Notes under the pieces: model-generated
What the model was told of the DNA's origin: nothing
The model's database searches: none
The model's input: the letters and a program-made list of their open reading frames with translations, nothing else
Shown: in pieces, positions 29,362 through 37,561 of the stretch
Numbering within the stretch: the stretch's first letter is position 1
How the letters are laid out: each line of letters starts with the position of its first letter
Translations under genes and position numbers: made by a program
From: Mycobacterium paragordonae
GTDB taxonomy: Bacteria > Actinomycetota > Actinomycetes > Mycobacteriales > Mycobacteriaceae
Reading direction: 5' to 3'
Assembly: GCF_003614435.1 (NCBI RefSeq)
Contig: NZ_CP025546.1
Span: forward strand, 6,014,001-6,078,000
DNA: 64,000 nt

Positions 29362-30807
29362 TCAGCCGATGCGCCCGATTCCGGTGATGTTTCCCTGCAT
29401 GATCTTGCCGCCCATCAGCACCATGCACGCCGTCTGAATCGGGTCGCTGAGGATGGTGGCCGACTTCGGCTGCTGATGCACCACTCTGCCGGTGGACGGG
29501 TCGATGACCGCGTAGGCGAACACGTCCAACGGCGTGGTCTGGTCGAGCCCGATCCGGGTGATCGTGTAGATCAGGCCGTCGCCGGTGGACAGGTGCGGCA
29601 GCGCGGCGCTACGAACCTTGCTCTCCCACACGGTATGACAACCCGGACCCGGACTGTCCATGTCCACCCGGGTCATCCCGCCGACGAACGGCGCCGTCGG
29701 CGGCACCGCCGGACCCGCGCCCGGCGGGACCGCCGGATAGGGATAGCCGTACGTGCTGGCGATGAACATCGAGTTGCCGGCTCCGATCGGCGAGTTCTCG
29801 CTGCCCGGTCCGCCCTGCGTGAGAACGGTCTGCTGGCAGACCACGTTGCCGGTGCCGGATTGGTAGACCATGGCGTGCACCTGCGGCTCGGCGTTATCGA
29901 CGATGGTCACGTAATCGGCGCCGGTGGGACCGAAATAGGTTGGGGTGGAACCGGTTCCCCAGCTCAGCTGGCCGGGCTTGCGGGCGGGTCCCCGGTCGTA
30001 GTTCTGGCTCCACATGACCTGGGGGTTGCCACCGCCGTTGAGGTTGATCTCGTAGATCGCGAAGGTCGTGGCCACGGCGATGCGGTTAAGTGGCGATGCC
30101 GAGATGCTGTTGGCCACCTGCTGTCCGGCGGGCAGCTGCAGACTGGCAACGCCCCCAGCGGCTTTCGCGACGCCGACCACGCCGCCGGCGGTCGCGAACC
30201 AGACATTGCCCTGATAGTCGGGCACGACGCCGACGGAGCTGTCGCCGGGCGGTATGACGCTGGACAGATCGGTGTTCTGGGTGACGCCCAACTGCCAGCG
30301 GCCCCGTTCATCCTTCGCGTGCGTGATGCGCAGCAAGCGGTTGTTGCCGTCGATCAGCACCATCTCGTTGTTGTTGTCCAGATAGGCGTAGACGCCGCCC
30401 AGCAGGCCGCCTTTGACAATGTCCATGCTGGCCAACGGAATAATCTGCGGGAGGATGCCACCGGGATCGATCAGATGCAGCACCGGAGCCTGTTGGGTGA
30501 TCGTGGTGCACAGCGCCAGCACCAGACCGTCGGTGCCCTGGGTGATCGTCGGACAGGCCGCCAACAACGGGTAGGCGAAGACCGGCGCCAGGCGTGCACC
30601 GGGACCGGGAAGCGGTCCCGCATCTGCCGATCCGGCGTCGTTGTGCATCGAGGCCAGGCCGTTCGGCGCCATGTACGGGTTGGGCGGGCCCAGCGGCCCG
30701 AACGCATCGGCGGCCCGGGCCGGCGTGATTGCGGGTACCAGGGACACCGCGCATGCGGTGAGCACCGCCACCGGAATCGCCAGCAGCGCTTTGGGAAAAC
30801 GCACCAA
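29362..30807 (-). CDS. Secreted beta-propeller-like protein, function unknown
   Basis: 481 residues. An export signal is clear: MVRFPKALLAIPVAVLTACAVSLVPA with cleavage possible after PARA. LTAC at residues 16-19 also matches a lipobox, so a lipoprotein is possible. The mature part has recurring strand segments (GGVYAYLDNNNEMVLIDGNNRLLRI, GNVWFATAGGVVGVAK, TFAIYEINLNGGGNPQVMW), consistent with a PQQ/WD-like propeller, and a few cysteines. The papain-like lipoprotein gene ends 99 bp upstream on the same strand. No enzyme motif is visible. Confidence 0.75.
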   Translation of the reverse strand: MVRFPKALLAIPVAVLTACAVSLVPAITPARAADAFGPLGPPNPYMAPNGLASMHNDAGSADAGPLPGPGARLAPVFAYPLLAACPTITQGTDGLVLALCTTITQQAPVLHLIDPGGILPQIIPLASMDIVKGGLLGGVYAYLDNNNEMVLIDGNNRLLRITHAKDERGRWQLGVTQNTDLSSVIPPGDSSVGVVPDYQGNVWFATAGGVVGVAKAAGGVASLQLPAGQQVANSISASPLNRIAVATTFAIYEINLNGGGNPQVMWSQNYDRGPARKPGQLSWGTGSTPTYFGPTGADYVTIVDNAEPQVHAMVYQSGTGNVVCQQTVLTQGGPGSENSPIGAGNSMFIASTYGYPYPAVPPGAGPAVPPTAPFVGGMTRVDMDSPGPGCHTVWESKVRSAALPHLSTGDGLIYTITRIGLDQTTPLDVFAYAVIDPSTGRVVHQQPKSATILSDPIQTACMVLMGGKIMQGNITGIGRIG

Positions 30808-30905
30808 GGTCGCCTCCCGTTAATTAGGTCACCTGGGATTTTGGCGGTCCTTGAACACGACACGGCAACGGTGCGTTAACAATTCGGCCGCGCCGCCGCG
30901 CGGCG

Positions 30906-31823
30906 CTAGACCCGGTCAGGGATGTACACCCCGGTTCCCTGCGCCATCTTGGCCAGAGTTTCATAGGCCATCCACATGAATCCTTCTTCGCCCCAACGCT
31001 TTCCGAAGCTGTTCTGGACTCGCACGGCGCCGGAACTCTTGTTGTCGTCGTAGGCGGTGATGACCATGACGTGACCGGCCTTCTTGCCGGAGGCGTTCAG
31101 CATCCACTGCCCGTTGCCGACATACGGGGACGGAGTTCCGCGATAGCGCGGGAAGTCGCTGTACAGGTTGACGCCGAACGCGACCGGCGAGCCCTTTGCG
31201 ATGACCGTCCTCAGGTGGTTCAGCCCGTCGGGTCCGGTGATCCTGATCAATTTGTGCCCGGGAATCCGAAACATCGGGTCGGGGTCGATGATGCGCGCAC
31301 CGTAGTCGGACCAGTTGGCCTCACACGACGTAGTGGACTTTCGCCTGCCGATGTTGGGCGCCACCGCCAGGGACGGCGTCCCACCGTTTTCCTGTAACCA
31401 GTTCAGGCACTTGACCATTTGGCCGCCCTTACACGTGTTCTCGGTGAGCTTGTTCGCCAGCTGATACCGGATGTAGGCGTAGTCGGGGCCGGCGCGGCGG
31501 GCCGGAGTGCTTGGCGGAGTACTGCTTTCGCGCGCGGCGTGGAACGTCGCCAGGCCGTACACCGTGGCCCACACGAAACAGTTCGGCATGGTCTGCCTGC
31601 CCACCGGCGGCAACCACTCCGTTTTCACGGAAGCCTGCGCCGGGAGGGTGCCAGGAGACTTGGGCGTCTCGGGGGTTCCTGGCTCCGAGACGTCGGAATC
31701 GTAGCCGTAGGAGGTCAGCTCGTAGGGCTCGTCTTCTTCGGCACCGCAGGCCGGCAGCGACGCACCGAGTGCGCCGGCCGCCGCCAGCGCGAGCATGGTG
31801 CGTCGCGCGATCCGTACCTGCAC
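30906..31823 (-). CDS. Papain-like (peptidase C1A) putative lipoprotein
   Basis: 305 residues from GTG 31823; the longer frame would run into the divergent HIT gene. The N-terminus VQVRIARRTMLALAAAGALG has a twin-arginine-like RR and a lipobox LPAC (Cys 26), so a Tat/lipoprotein signal is likely. The papain triad is readable: Q77 and C82 in GRQTMPNCFVWATVYG, H251 in KKAGHVMVITAYDD, and N271 in VQNSFGKRWGEEGF. The domain is short (about 230 residues) with no obvious propeptide. It probably hydrolyses peptides at the cell surface. Such proteases are uncommon in mycobacteria in my experience. Confidence 0.82.
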   Translation of the reverse strand: MQVRIARRTMLALAAAGALGASLPACGAEEDEPYELTSYGYDSDVSEPGTPETPKSPGTLPAQASVKTEWLPPVGRQTMPNCFVWATVYGLATFHAARESSTPPSTPARRAGPDYAYIRYQLANKLTENTCKGGQMVKCLNWLQENGGTPSLAVAPNIGRRKSTTSCEANWSDYGARIIDPDPMFRIPGHKLIRITGPDGLNHLRTVIAKGSPVAFGVNLYSDFPRYRGTPSPYVGNGQWMLNASGKKAGHVMVITAYDDNKSSGAVRVQNSFGKRWGEEGFMWMAYETLAKMAQGTGVYIPDRV

Positions 31824-31864
31824 GCGGATGACCCTATTGCCTGGGCCGAACCTATGCTGGGGCA

Positions 31865-32275
31865 ATGGCATCGATCTTCACCAAGATCATCAACCGTGAA
31901 ATCCCCGGCCGCTTCGTCTACGAGGACGACGACGTCGTCGCGTTTCTGACGATCGAGCCGATGACGCAAGGCCACACCCTGGTGGTGCCCCGCGCGGAGA
32001 TCGATCAATGGCAGAACGTGGACCCGCCGGCATTCGCCCGCGTCATGGAAGTGAGCCAGCTGATCGGGAAGGCCGTGACGAAGGCCTTCTCGGCCGACCG
32101 GGCCGGCGTGATCATCGCCGGGCTGGAGGTGCCGCACCTGCACGTCCACGTCTTCCCCGCCCGCAACCTCAGCGACTTCGGGTTCGCCCACGTCGACCGC
32201 AACCCCTCACCCGAGTCGTTGGACGAGGCGCAGGCCAAGATCAAGGCGGCGCTGGCGCAAATCTCTTTGCACTGA
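31865..32275 (+). CDS. HIT-family (Hint-like) nucleotide hydrolase (Rv0759c-like)
   Basis: 136 residues with the histidine triad HLHVHVFP near residue 94 and the N-terminal [25 protein letters not shown] typical of bacterial HIT proteins. Members hydrolyse AMP-linked phosphoramidates and related nucleotides. Homologue of Rv0759c, adjacent to phoPR as in H37Rv. Divergent from the papain-like gene (41 bp) and convergent with phoR (89 bp, no clear terminator hairpin seen). Confidence 0.93.
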   Translation: MASIFTKIINREIPGRFVYEDDDVVAFLTIEPMTQGHTLVVPRAEIDQWQNVDPPAFARVMEVSQLIGKAVTKAFSADRAGVIIAGLEVPHLHVHVFPARNLSDFGFAHVDRNPSPESLDEAQAKIKAALAQISLH

Positions 32276-32364
32276 TTCTGCGTCCAGGGCGCGGCCGTGC
32301 GGCGTGTCGTCACCCTCAGCGCAGGCTCAATGCGACCGGGCGCCGGGCGCTGCGTTTTAAGGCC

Positions 32365-33798
32365 TCAGCTGACCTGAGCGACCACATCGCTGACCCGGGG
32401 CAGCTCCACACGGAAGCAGCAGCCCTCCCCCGGCGCCGTCGTCACGCGGACGGTGCCGCCGTGGGCTTTCACCAACGAGTCGACGATCGACAATCCCAGC
32501 CCGGTGCCGCCGCTGGCCCGCGCCCGCGACGAATCGGTCCGGTAGAAGCGCTCGAAGATCCGGTCCGCGTCCTCCTGGCTCATGCCGGGCCCCTTGTCGA
32601 CGATCTCGAGGACCGCGTCATCGCCGTCGGTGCCGACCCGGATGGTGACGTCAGCGGTCACCGGCGTGTGCTGGATCGCGTTCGCGATGAGGTTGCTCAG
32701 CACCTGACGCAGGCGCGGCTCGTCGCCCAACACCTCCGGGGTGCCGGGCCCGTCGAACACCTCCATCGTGATGGCGCGCTGGGGGTCGATGGCGCGCCCG
32801 TCGTGCACGGCATCGCTGGCCAGCGCCAGCAGGTCCACCCGGTTGTGTTCCAGCGGACGCTGCACATCCAGGCGGGCCAGCATCAGCAGGTCGTCGACCA
32901 ACAGGCCCATTCGGCTGGCCTCGCTCTCGATCCGCGACAGCAGCATCGAGACGTCGCGCGCGGCGCCCTGGCGGTACAACTCGGCGAACCCGCGGATGGT
33001 GGTCAACGGGGTGCGCAGTTCGTGGCTGGCATCGGTGATGAACCGCCGCATCCGTTCCTCGGAATCGCGCGCGGTTTCGGCCGACGATTCCGAGGACGCG
33101 ACCGCTTCCTGAATCTGCGACAGCATTCCGTTGAGCGCCGAGGAAAGTCGGCCCACTTCGGTCCGCGGGTCACGCTCGGTGACGCGGCGGTCCAGCTGTC
33201 CCCCGGCGATCGCCGCCGCGGTCTGCTCGACTTCGGCGAGTGGCCGCAGACTGCGGTGCACCACCACGAAGCTGGCGATGCCGACCACGATCAGCACCGC
33301 GGTGCCGATTCCGGCCTGCAACCAGACCAGCGACCGGACCGTGTGGTCGACGTCGGACAGGTCGATGGCCACCGTCGTGATGCCGCCCTGCGGCCCGCGC
33401 ACCGTCACCGCGCGCCACTGGATGTCCGAATCGCTGACCGAGGGCAGCGTCGTCGGATAGGGGCCGACGTCGTTGTTGGCGGGCAGCGCGGGCTCGGCGT
33501 TGCGGTCGTTGATCGCAGTCATGGGGTGGCCATCGGGGCTGATCGCCCGCACGTAGAACTTCGACGGCGGCCGGGCCGGATCGAAGCCCTGCCCGTTGGA
33601 CGTCGTGTGCTTCCACGGCGCCTGCGCCCAGGTGCGGGTCGCGTCCATCAAGGTCGAATCAATACGGCTGACCAGGCTGTGGCGCAGGATCGAGGTCACC
33701 GCGATCCCCGACCCGAGCAGGCCGCACAAGACCAGGACCAGGGTTGCTGCTACCAGGCCCACCCGTAAGGGCACGCCGCGGCGGTACCGACCGGCCAT
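32365..33798 (-). CDS. phoR: Two-component sensor histidine kinase PhoR
   Basis: 477 residues from ATG 33798, chosen because MAGRYRRGVPLRVGLVAATL matches the family N-terminus. A transmembrane helix lies at about 10-35, an extracytoplasmic sensor at about 36-165 (containing ALPANNDVGPYPTTLPS), and a second helix at about 165-185. A HAMP region follows, the H-box is FITDASHELRTPLTT, and the ATP-binding domain has NLIANAIQHTP, DKGPGMS and GGTGLGLSIV. It phosphorylates PhoP in response to an envelope signal (acid pH has been linked to the M. tuberculosis protein). It starts 1 bp after the phoP stop. Confidence 0.95.
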   Translation of the reverse strand: MAGRYRRGVPLRVGLVAATLVLVLCGLLGSGIAVTSILRHSLVSRIDSTLMDATRTWAQAPWKHTTSNGQGFDPARPPSKFYVRAISPDGHPMTAINDRNAEPALPANNDVGPYPTTLPSVSDSDIQWRAVTVRGPQGGITTVAIDLSDVDHTVRSLVWLQAGIGTAVLIVVGIASFVVVHRSLRPLAEVEQTAAAIAGGQLDRRVTERDPRTEVGRLSSALNGMLSQIQEAVASSESSAETARDSEERMRRFITDASHELRTPLTTIRGFAELYRQGAARDVSMLLSRIESEASRMGLLVDDLLMLARLDVQRPLEHNRVDLLALASDAVHDGRAIDPQRAITMEVFDGPGTPEVLGDEPRLRQVLSNLIANAIQHTPVTADVTIRVGTDGDDAVLEIVDKGPGMSQEDADRIFERFYRTDSSRARASGGTGLGLSIVDSLVKAHGGTVRVTTAPGEGCCFRVELPRVSDVVAQVS

Positions 33799-33799
33799 C

Positions 33800-34528
33800 T
33801 CAGCGCGGTTCGCGCAGCACGTAGCCCACCCCGCGCAGGGTGTGCAGCAGCCGCTTCTCCCCGGTGTCGATCTTGCGACGCAGATACGACACATACGACT
33901 CCACGACGTTGACGTCACCGCCGAAGTCGTAGCGCCAGACGTGGTCGAGGATCTTCGGCTTGCTCAACACGGTGCCGGCGTTGATGACGAAGTAGCGCAG
34001 CAGCGTGAACTCGGTGGGCGACAGCGAGACCGGCTGGCCGGCCTTCCACACTTCGTGGGTTTCCTCATCGAGCTCGATATCGGCGAACGTCAGCCGGGCA
34101 TTGCGCGGTTCGTTGCTGCTGCCCTTGCCGGCGCGGCGCAGGATGACCCGCAGCCGGGCCACCACCTCTTCGAGACTGAACGGCTTCGTCACGTAGTCGT
34201 CGCCACCGAGGGTCAAGCCGGCGATCTTGTCTTGCAACGAGTCTCGTGCCGTCAAGAACAGCGCGGGGGCATCGATGCCGTCGGCGCGCAGCCGGCGCAG
34301 GACTCCGAACCCGTCCATGCCGGGCATCATCACGTCGAGAATCACCGCGTCGGGCTTGGCTTCGCGGGCCCGGTCCAGGGCCTGAGCGCCGTTGGTGGCG
34401 GTGATGACCTCGAATCCCTGGAACTTCAAGCTCACCGAGAGCAGCTCGACGATGTTGGCCTCATCGTCCACGACAAGGATGCGAGCCTCCGGCTTGGTGG
34501 TCTCGCCGCCGGGGTGTCCCAGTGTCAC
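33800..34528 (-). CDS. phoP: Two-component response regulator PhoP
   Basis: 242 residues. The receiver domain (about 15-130) has acidic pocket VVDDE, phosphoacceptor Asp in AVILDVMMPG, Thr in FLTARDS and Lys in DDYVTKPF. The OmpR-type winged helix lies at about 145-242, with SPTEFTLLRYFVINAG and NVVESYVSYLRRKID. In M. tuberculosis PhoP controls complex lipid synthesis, ESX-1 related genes and the pH response. phoP-phoR is an operon here, 155 bp from the divergent Rv0756c-like gene. Confidence 0.97.
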   Translation of the reverse strand: MTLGHPGGETTKPEARILVVDDEANIVELLSVSLKFQGFEVITATNGAQALDRAREAKPDAVILDVMMPGMDGFGVLRRLRADGIDAPALFLTARDSLQDKIAGLTLGGDDYVTKPFSLEEVVARLRVILRRAGKGSSNEPRNARLTFADIELDEETHEVWKAGQPVSLSPTEFTLLRYFVINAGTVLSKPKILDHVWRYDFGGDVNVVESYVSYLRRKIDTGEKRLLHTLRGVGYVLREPR

Positions 34529-34671
34529 GTCAATCTCCCGAACTTGAGTATTAGCTTCCGAATCATTGAAAACTTCCTGAAAGGTCGGTGCAAGTAATCT
34601 GCTAGCAGTCTGCCAGGAGTCGCCGGGTGGCCTTGGGACCTGCGCGGTGTCGTCCGGGCTTTGGACGCGAA

Positions 34672-34684
34672 TAGACTCTCAGAA
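34672..34684 (+). promoter_or_regulatory. Leaderless promoter -10 box of the Rv0756c-like gene
   Basis: TAGACT (34672-34677, fits TANNNT) ends 6 bases before ATG 34684, the spacing expected when transcription starts at the A of the start codon. No -35 element stands out. Leaderless transcripts are common in mycobacteria. Confidence 0.45.
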
Positions 34685-35415
34685 TGAACCTCGTCAAAGC
34701 CCTCATGGGTGTTGCGACCGCTCCGGCGCGGGCCGGGTTGGCCGCCGCGGAAGCGAGCCTGAACCTTGCCGGGGTGGGGGTGAGCCTGGCCAAGCAGGCG
34801 CTGGGCGACACCAGCGGCCCGAGCGGTTCGAGCTCTTCGAACGCGATGGCCCACATGCTGGGCATCGACGACACGCTGGCGCGCGCCAACCGGCTCGCAA
34901 GCCTGCTGGACGACGACATGCCATTGGGGCGAGCGATTGCGCCCAACGGTCCGATGGACCGGATGCTGCGTCCGGGCGGCGTGGTCGATCTGCTGACCGC
35001 CGAAGGCGGGCTGATCGATCGGCTGACCGCCGAGGGGGGCGGACTGCAACGCGCGCTGCAGCCGGGCGGCCTGGCCGATCAGCTGATGGGCTCCGACGGG
35101 ATGATCGAGCGGGTGCTGGCCGAGGACGGGCTGGCCGACAAGCTGCTCTCCGAGGGCGGCCTGATCGACACCCTGACAGCGAAGAACGGGCCACTGGAGC
35201 AGTTGGCCAATGTGGCCGACACCCTGGCCCGTCTGGCACCCGGGATGGAGGCCTTGGAACCCGCCATCGCCACCCTGCAGGACGCGGTCATCTCGCTGAC
35301 CATGGTGGTCAATCCGTTGAGCAGCATCGCCGACCGCTTCCCGCTGCCGGGCCGACGGCCGCGTTCGTCGTCGCGGCCGGTGCGCTCGCAACGCATCGTC
35401 GAGGGCGAGCCGTGA
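34684..35415 (+). CDS. Repeat-containing conserved mycobacterial protein (Rv0756c-like)
   Basis: 243 residues. After an N-terminal amphipathic part, residues about 85-175 hold about seven imperfect 10-12-residue repeats of the type G-G-h-h-D-x-L-x-A-E (GGVVDLLTAEGG, LIDRLTAEGG, LADQLMGSDG, MIERVLAEDG, LADKLLSEGG, LIDTLTAKNG). This probably forms a regular helical or solenoid surface. Then comes an amphipathic helix with a hydrophobic stretch (VISLTMVVNPL) and a basic, disordered tail. Homologue of Rv0756c, next to phoP. Function unknown. Confidence 0.8.
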   Translation: MNLVKALMGVATAPARAGLAAAEASLNLAGVGVSLAKQALGDTSGPSGSSSSNAMAHMLGIDDTLARANRLASLLDDDMPLGRAIAPNGPMDRMLRPGGVVDLLTAEGGLIDRLTAEGGGLQRALQPGGLADQLMGSDGMIERVLAEDGLADKLLSEGGLIDTLTAKNGPLEQLANVADTLARLAPGMEALEPAIATLQDAVISLTMVVNPLSSIADRFPLPGRRPRSSSRPVRSQRIVEGEP

Positions 35416-35442
35416 CCGGTTAGGCTGGCACCGGTTTTACCG

Positions 35443-35514
35443 GCCTCCTTAGCTCAGTGGTAGAGCACTCGCCTTGTAAGCGAGCGGTCGTCAGTTCAAT
35501 CCTGACAGGGGGCT
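35443..35514 (+). tRNA. tRNA-Thr (anticodon TGT)
   Basis: 72 nt cloverleaf. Acceptor stem GCCTCCT pairs with AGGGGGC (one G-T pair). The D arm has AGCTCAGTGGTAGAGC. The anticodon arm is CTCGC-CTTGTAA-GCGAG with anticodon TGT. The T arm is CTGACAGG-side pairing around GTTCAATCC. No CCA is encoded. Its 3' part from the anticodon stem onward is the attachment site of the integrated element, and the gene remains intact at the left junction. Confidence 0.96.
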
Positions 35515-35515
35515 C
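35481..35515 (+). other. attL (left attachment core, inside tRNA-Thr)
   Basis: 35-bp core beginning CGAGCGGTCG and ending GGGGCTC, identical to 45073-45107. It covers the tRNA from the 3' side of the anticodon stem to one base past the end, so integration leaves a functional tRNA. Confidence 0.93.
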
Positions 35516-35571
35516 TCTCACCAGCAGGAATGCTGGTCGATGCTCCGTTGGTCTCACATGCTGGACATGAT

Positions 35572-35606
35572 CGACTACTTTCCGACTACTTTCGCCGCCT
35601 ACTTTC
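35572..35606 (+). repeat. Three tandem 11-bp repeats next to attL (candidate integrase arm-type sites)
   Basis: CGACTACTTTC at 35572-35582 and 35583-35593 and CGCCTACTTTC at 35596-35606, overlapping the integrase stop. Tyrosine integrases bind short repeats beside the core. A related CTACTTT occurs near the right end, at the P450 stop (about 44937-44946). A separate perfect palindrome, ACCAGCA-GGAA-TGCTGGT, sits at 35520-35537. Confidence 0.5.
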
Positions 35607-36744
35607 CCTCCATGAACGCGTCCAGCGCCTGCCGCGCGTCGGGGCCGACGGCCTTCTTCTCGATGTAGTGCCCCTCGGTGGTGGCCAGGTGCGCGTGGCC
35701 GAGCTGCTGCTGCGCGGCCTCGACGCCGTGCGCGTCCCGCACCACGGTGCCCGCGGTACGACGAAACGAGTGTGGAGTACACCAGCGCAGATCGTCGGGC
35801 AGTGCGGCTCGCATCGACCGGCGGAGGTTGTTCGCCGAGAGCGGACCGCCGTCGCGATTCTTGAACACAAGTCCAGCCGGTCCAGTGGTGCCGAACAGGT
35901 CGGTCAGCGCCTCCACACCGTGCTTCGGCAGGATCGTGGTCAGTGGTGGGGCTCCGTGCTTGCGGACGTCCTGGCGGTGTGCTGGCCTACCCGGGATGGT
36001 CTGGTGGTCGATGATCGTTCCGTTGATCTTGACGGTTGGCGGGTCGGCCAACAGGTCGACGTCCTCCCAGCGGATCGCCAACACCTCGCCGGGCCGCGCG
36101 CCGGTGGCCATCGCCAGTTCCACGAACGCCGGCAGGTACCGGCCCCGCTGCGGCCCGCGGATCGGCGTGCTGGCGAACTCGGCCACTGCGTCCCTGATCC
36201 GCCGGAACTCTTCGGGAGTTGCGGCGCGCACCACCCGCTTCGATGCTCTGTTCGGCCGCGCTTCCACGATCGGATTCACCGCGATCACGTCGAACCGCAC
36301 AGCGAGTGTGAACATGCCCTTGAGCACGATCCGCAACAACTGCGCCTGCCGCACCGACTCGACGCTCTTCAGGTGCGCATCCGCGCGACTCGTCGAAAAC
36401 TCACGAATCCGCAACGCGCCTAACTTGCCAACGCCGTGGATACGCCACACTTTGCGGTACTGGGCTTCTGACTGAGGCATCAACCGGTCCTCACTGACCT
36501 TGCACGCGATCCATACTTCGAAGAGTTCGGCGAGAGTTGTTTTTTCACTGATGATTTGACCTACCAGCGGCGCCGTCCGCTGCCTCAAATGGCGCTGAAG
36601 AGCGCGGCGCGCATCCTCGCCCGACCGGCCAGTCCTGCGGACTTTGCGACGGGTCCCATCACCATCCCGAACGTAGGTGCGAGCCTCGAAAAGTCCTTTC
36701 TCGCATTCGGTTACAGTGATCCGGCCGTGCTCGCCCGGCTCCAT
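35599..36744 (-). CDS. Tyrosine recombinase / phage integrase
   Basis: 381 residues from ATG 36744 (MEPGEHGRIT), placed 7 bp after the repressor stop; an upstream start at 36777 would overlap the repressor. The N-terminal arm-binding and core-binding domains (1-165) precede the catalytic domain with R217 (ATGARPGEV), H325-x-x-R328 (HSFRR), H350 (LGHAHL) and nucleophile Y360 (GHYIEKK). It lies directly beside attL, as usual for tRNA-targeting elements, and should integrate and, with the excisionase, excise the element. Confidence 0.94.
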   Translation of the reverse strand: MEPGEHGRITVTECEKGLFEARTYVRDGDGTRRKVRRTGRSGEDARRALQRHLRQRTAPLVGQIISEKTTLAELFEVWIACKVSEDRLMPQSEAQYRKVWRIHGVGKLGALRIREFSTSRADAHLKSVESVRQAQLLRIVLKGMFTLAVRFDVIAVNPIVEARPNRASKRVVRAATPEEFRRIRDAVAEFASTPIRGPQRGRYLPAFVELAMATGARPGEVLAIRWEDVDLLADPPTVKINGTIIDHQTIPGRPAHRQDVRKHGAPPLTTILPKHGVEALTDLFGTTGPAGLVFKNRDGGPLSANNLRRSMRAALPDDLRWCTPHSFRRTAGTVVRDAHGVEAAQQQLGHAHLATTEGHYIEKKAVGPDARQALDAFMEGK

Positions 36745-36751
36745 CCGTTGC

Positions 36752-37264
36752 CTAGGCACCCGGCGGCACCTCCTCAAGCATTCTCAATATTAGATCCCGA
36801 TTGGCCTGCAGTGAGGCAAGCATCCCCCGATAGCTCTCGGCGTCTTCCTGTAGCTTCTCGCGCAGCGCGTCCGGTAGGTCGTAGTGCTTCGGTGCTTCAA
36901 TCGCCTGCCGAAGGTTCTCCCACATTGCGGCAATTTGTGCGTTCGTGTCCGCCAGAATCGCTCGCAGGTCATCACGCCGTCCGCTCTCACCTTTTATTGA
37001 AAGCCCATCAGCGGCCTTAATTAGCCACCACGTCCAGTCGGTGTCGAGCGCGACACCTAGTGCAATTAGCTCTGGAACGGCTACCGACTGCTCCCCCCTT
37101 TCAATGCGCGTGATCGCAACGCGATGGATTGGCACACCGATTTTCTCTGCCTCCTCGGCGAGCTTCACAGCAGTCATATTCCGCGCCTTCCGCGCCGCGT
37201 AGATCAGTTCGCCCAGCCTCTGCGCCAACAGAGCCGGCCAGCTGACGTCATCGGTGTCGTCCAT
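36752..37264 (-). CDS. XRE/Cro-CI-type repressor
   Basis: 170 residues from ATG 37264. The helix-turn-helix at about 12-65 reads LGELIYAARKARNMTAVKLAEEA and HRVAITRIERGEQSVAVPELIALGVAL, typical of XRE regulators. A charged helical, possibly coiled-coil C-terminus (about 95-165) probably mediates oligomerisation; no RecA-type self-cleavage (S24) domain is seen, so induction is unlikely to follow the classic LexA-like route. It is divergent from the excisionase and two matching 17-bp palindromes lie between them. Confidence 0.85.
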   Translation of the reverse strand: MDDTDDVSWPALLAQRLGELIYAARKARNMTAVKLAEEAEKIGVPIHRVAITRIERGEQSVAVPELIALGVALDTDWTWWLIKAADGLSIKGESGRRDDLRAILADTNAQIAAMWENLRQAIEAPKHYDLPDALREKLQEDAESYRGMLASLQANRDLILRMLEEVPPGA

Positions 37265-37314
37265 CGCGACATTCTTACACAAAGTTCTGTCGAGTCCGTC
37301 GGCATTCATGCTAG

Positions 37315-37354
37315 TGTCGTTTGATACGACAATGATATGTCGTTGAATACAACA
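37315..37354. promoter_or_regulatory. Lysogeny-switch operators (two 17-bp palindromes)
   Basis: O1 at 37315-37331 is TGTCGT-TTGAT-ACGACA, a perfect inverted repeat. O2 at 37338-37354 is TGTCGT-TGAAT-ACAACA, with one mismatched pair. Centres are 23 bp apart, about two helical turns, on the excisionase side of the divergent gap. This is the layout expected for repressor control of the rightward early genes. Confidence 0.65.
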
Positions 37355-37369
37355 CGCAGAGGAGCGATC

Positions 37370-37561
37370 ATGAACGATTGGGAGGCCACGGCCTCGAAGC
37401 TCGGCAGGGTCGGCCGATCGACAGTCTTCGCGCTATGGGCGTCGGGAGATCTTGCCTCAGTGAAGATCGGCCGCCGCAGATTCTCGACAGATGCCCAGAT
37501 TGCCGACTACATCGAGCGGCTCGAGTCCGAGGCACGCGGCCCCGGCGGAACGGCTGCCTAG
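37370..37561 (+). CDS. Excisionase / small helix-turn-helix DNA-binding protein
   Basis: 63 residues from ATG 37370, with a strong ribosome-binding site (AGAGGAG) upstream; the longer start lies inside O2. Sequence MNDWEATASKLGRVGRST with VFALWASGDLASVKIGRRRF matches MerR-like excisionase/AlpA helix-turn-helix proteins (recognition helix then a short wing). Expected to bend attL DNA and direct excision. First rightward gene, behind the two operators. Confidence 0.82.
   Translation: MNDWEATASKLGRVGRSTVFALWASGDLASVKIGRRRFSTDAQIADYIERLESEARGPGGTAA

Noticed and set aside
32008..33768. 586-codon plus-strand frame opposite phoR
   Set aside because: Antisense shadow; phoR has all kinase boxes.
35479..35560. 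A second tRNA after tRNA-Thr
   Set aside because: No further cloverleaf could be folded; the palindrome ACCAGCA-GGAA-TGCTGGT is too short and lies inside the element.
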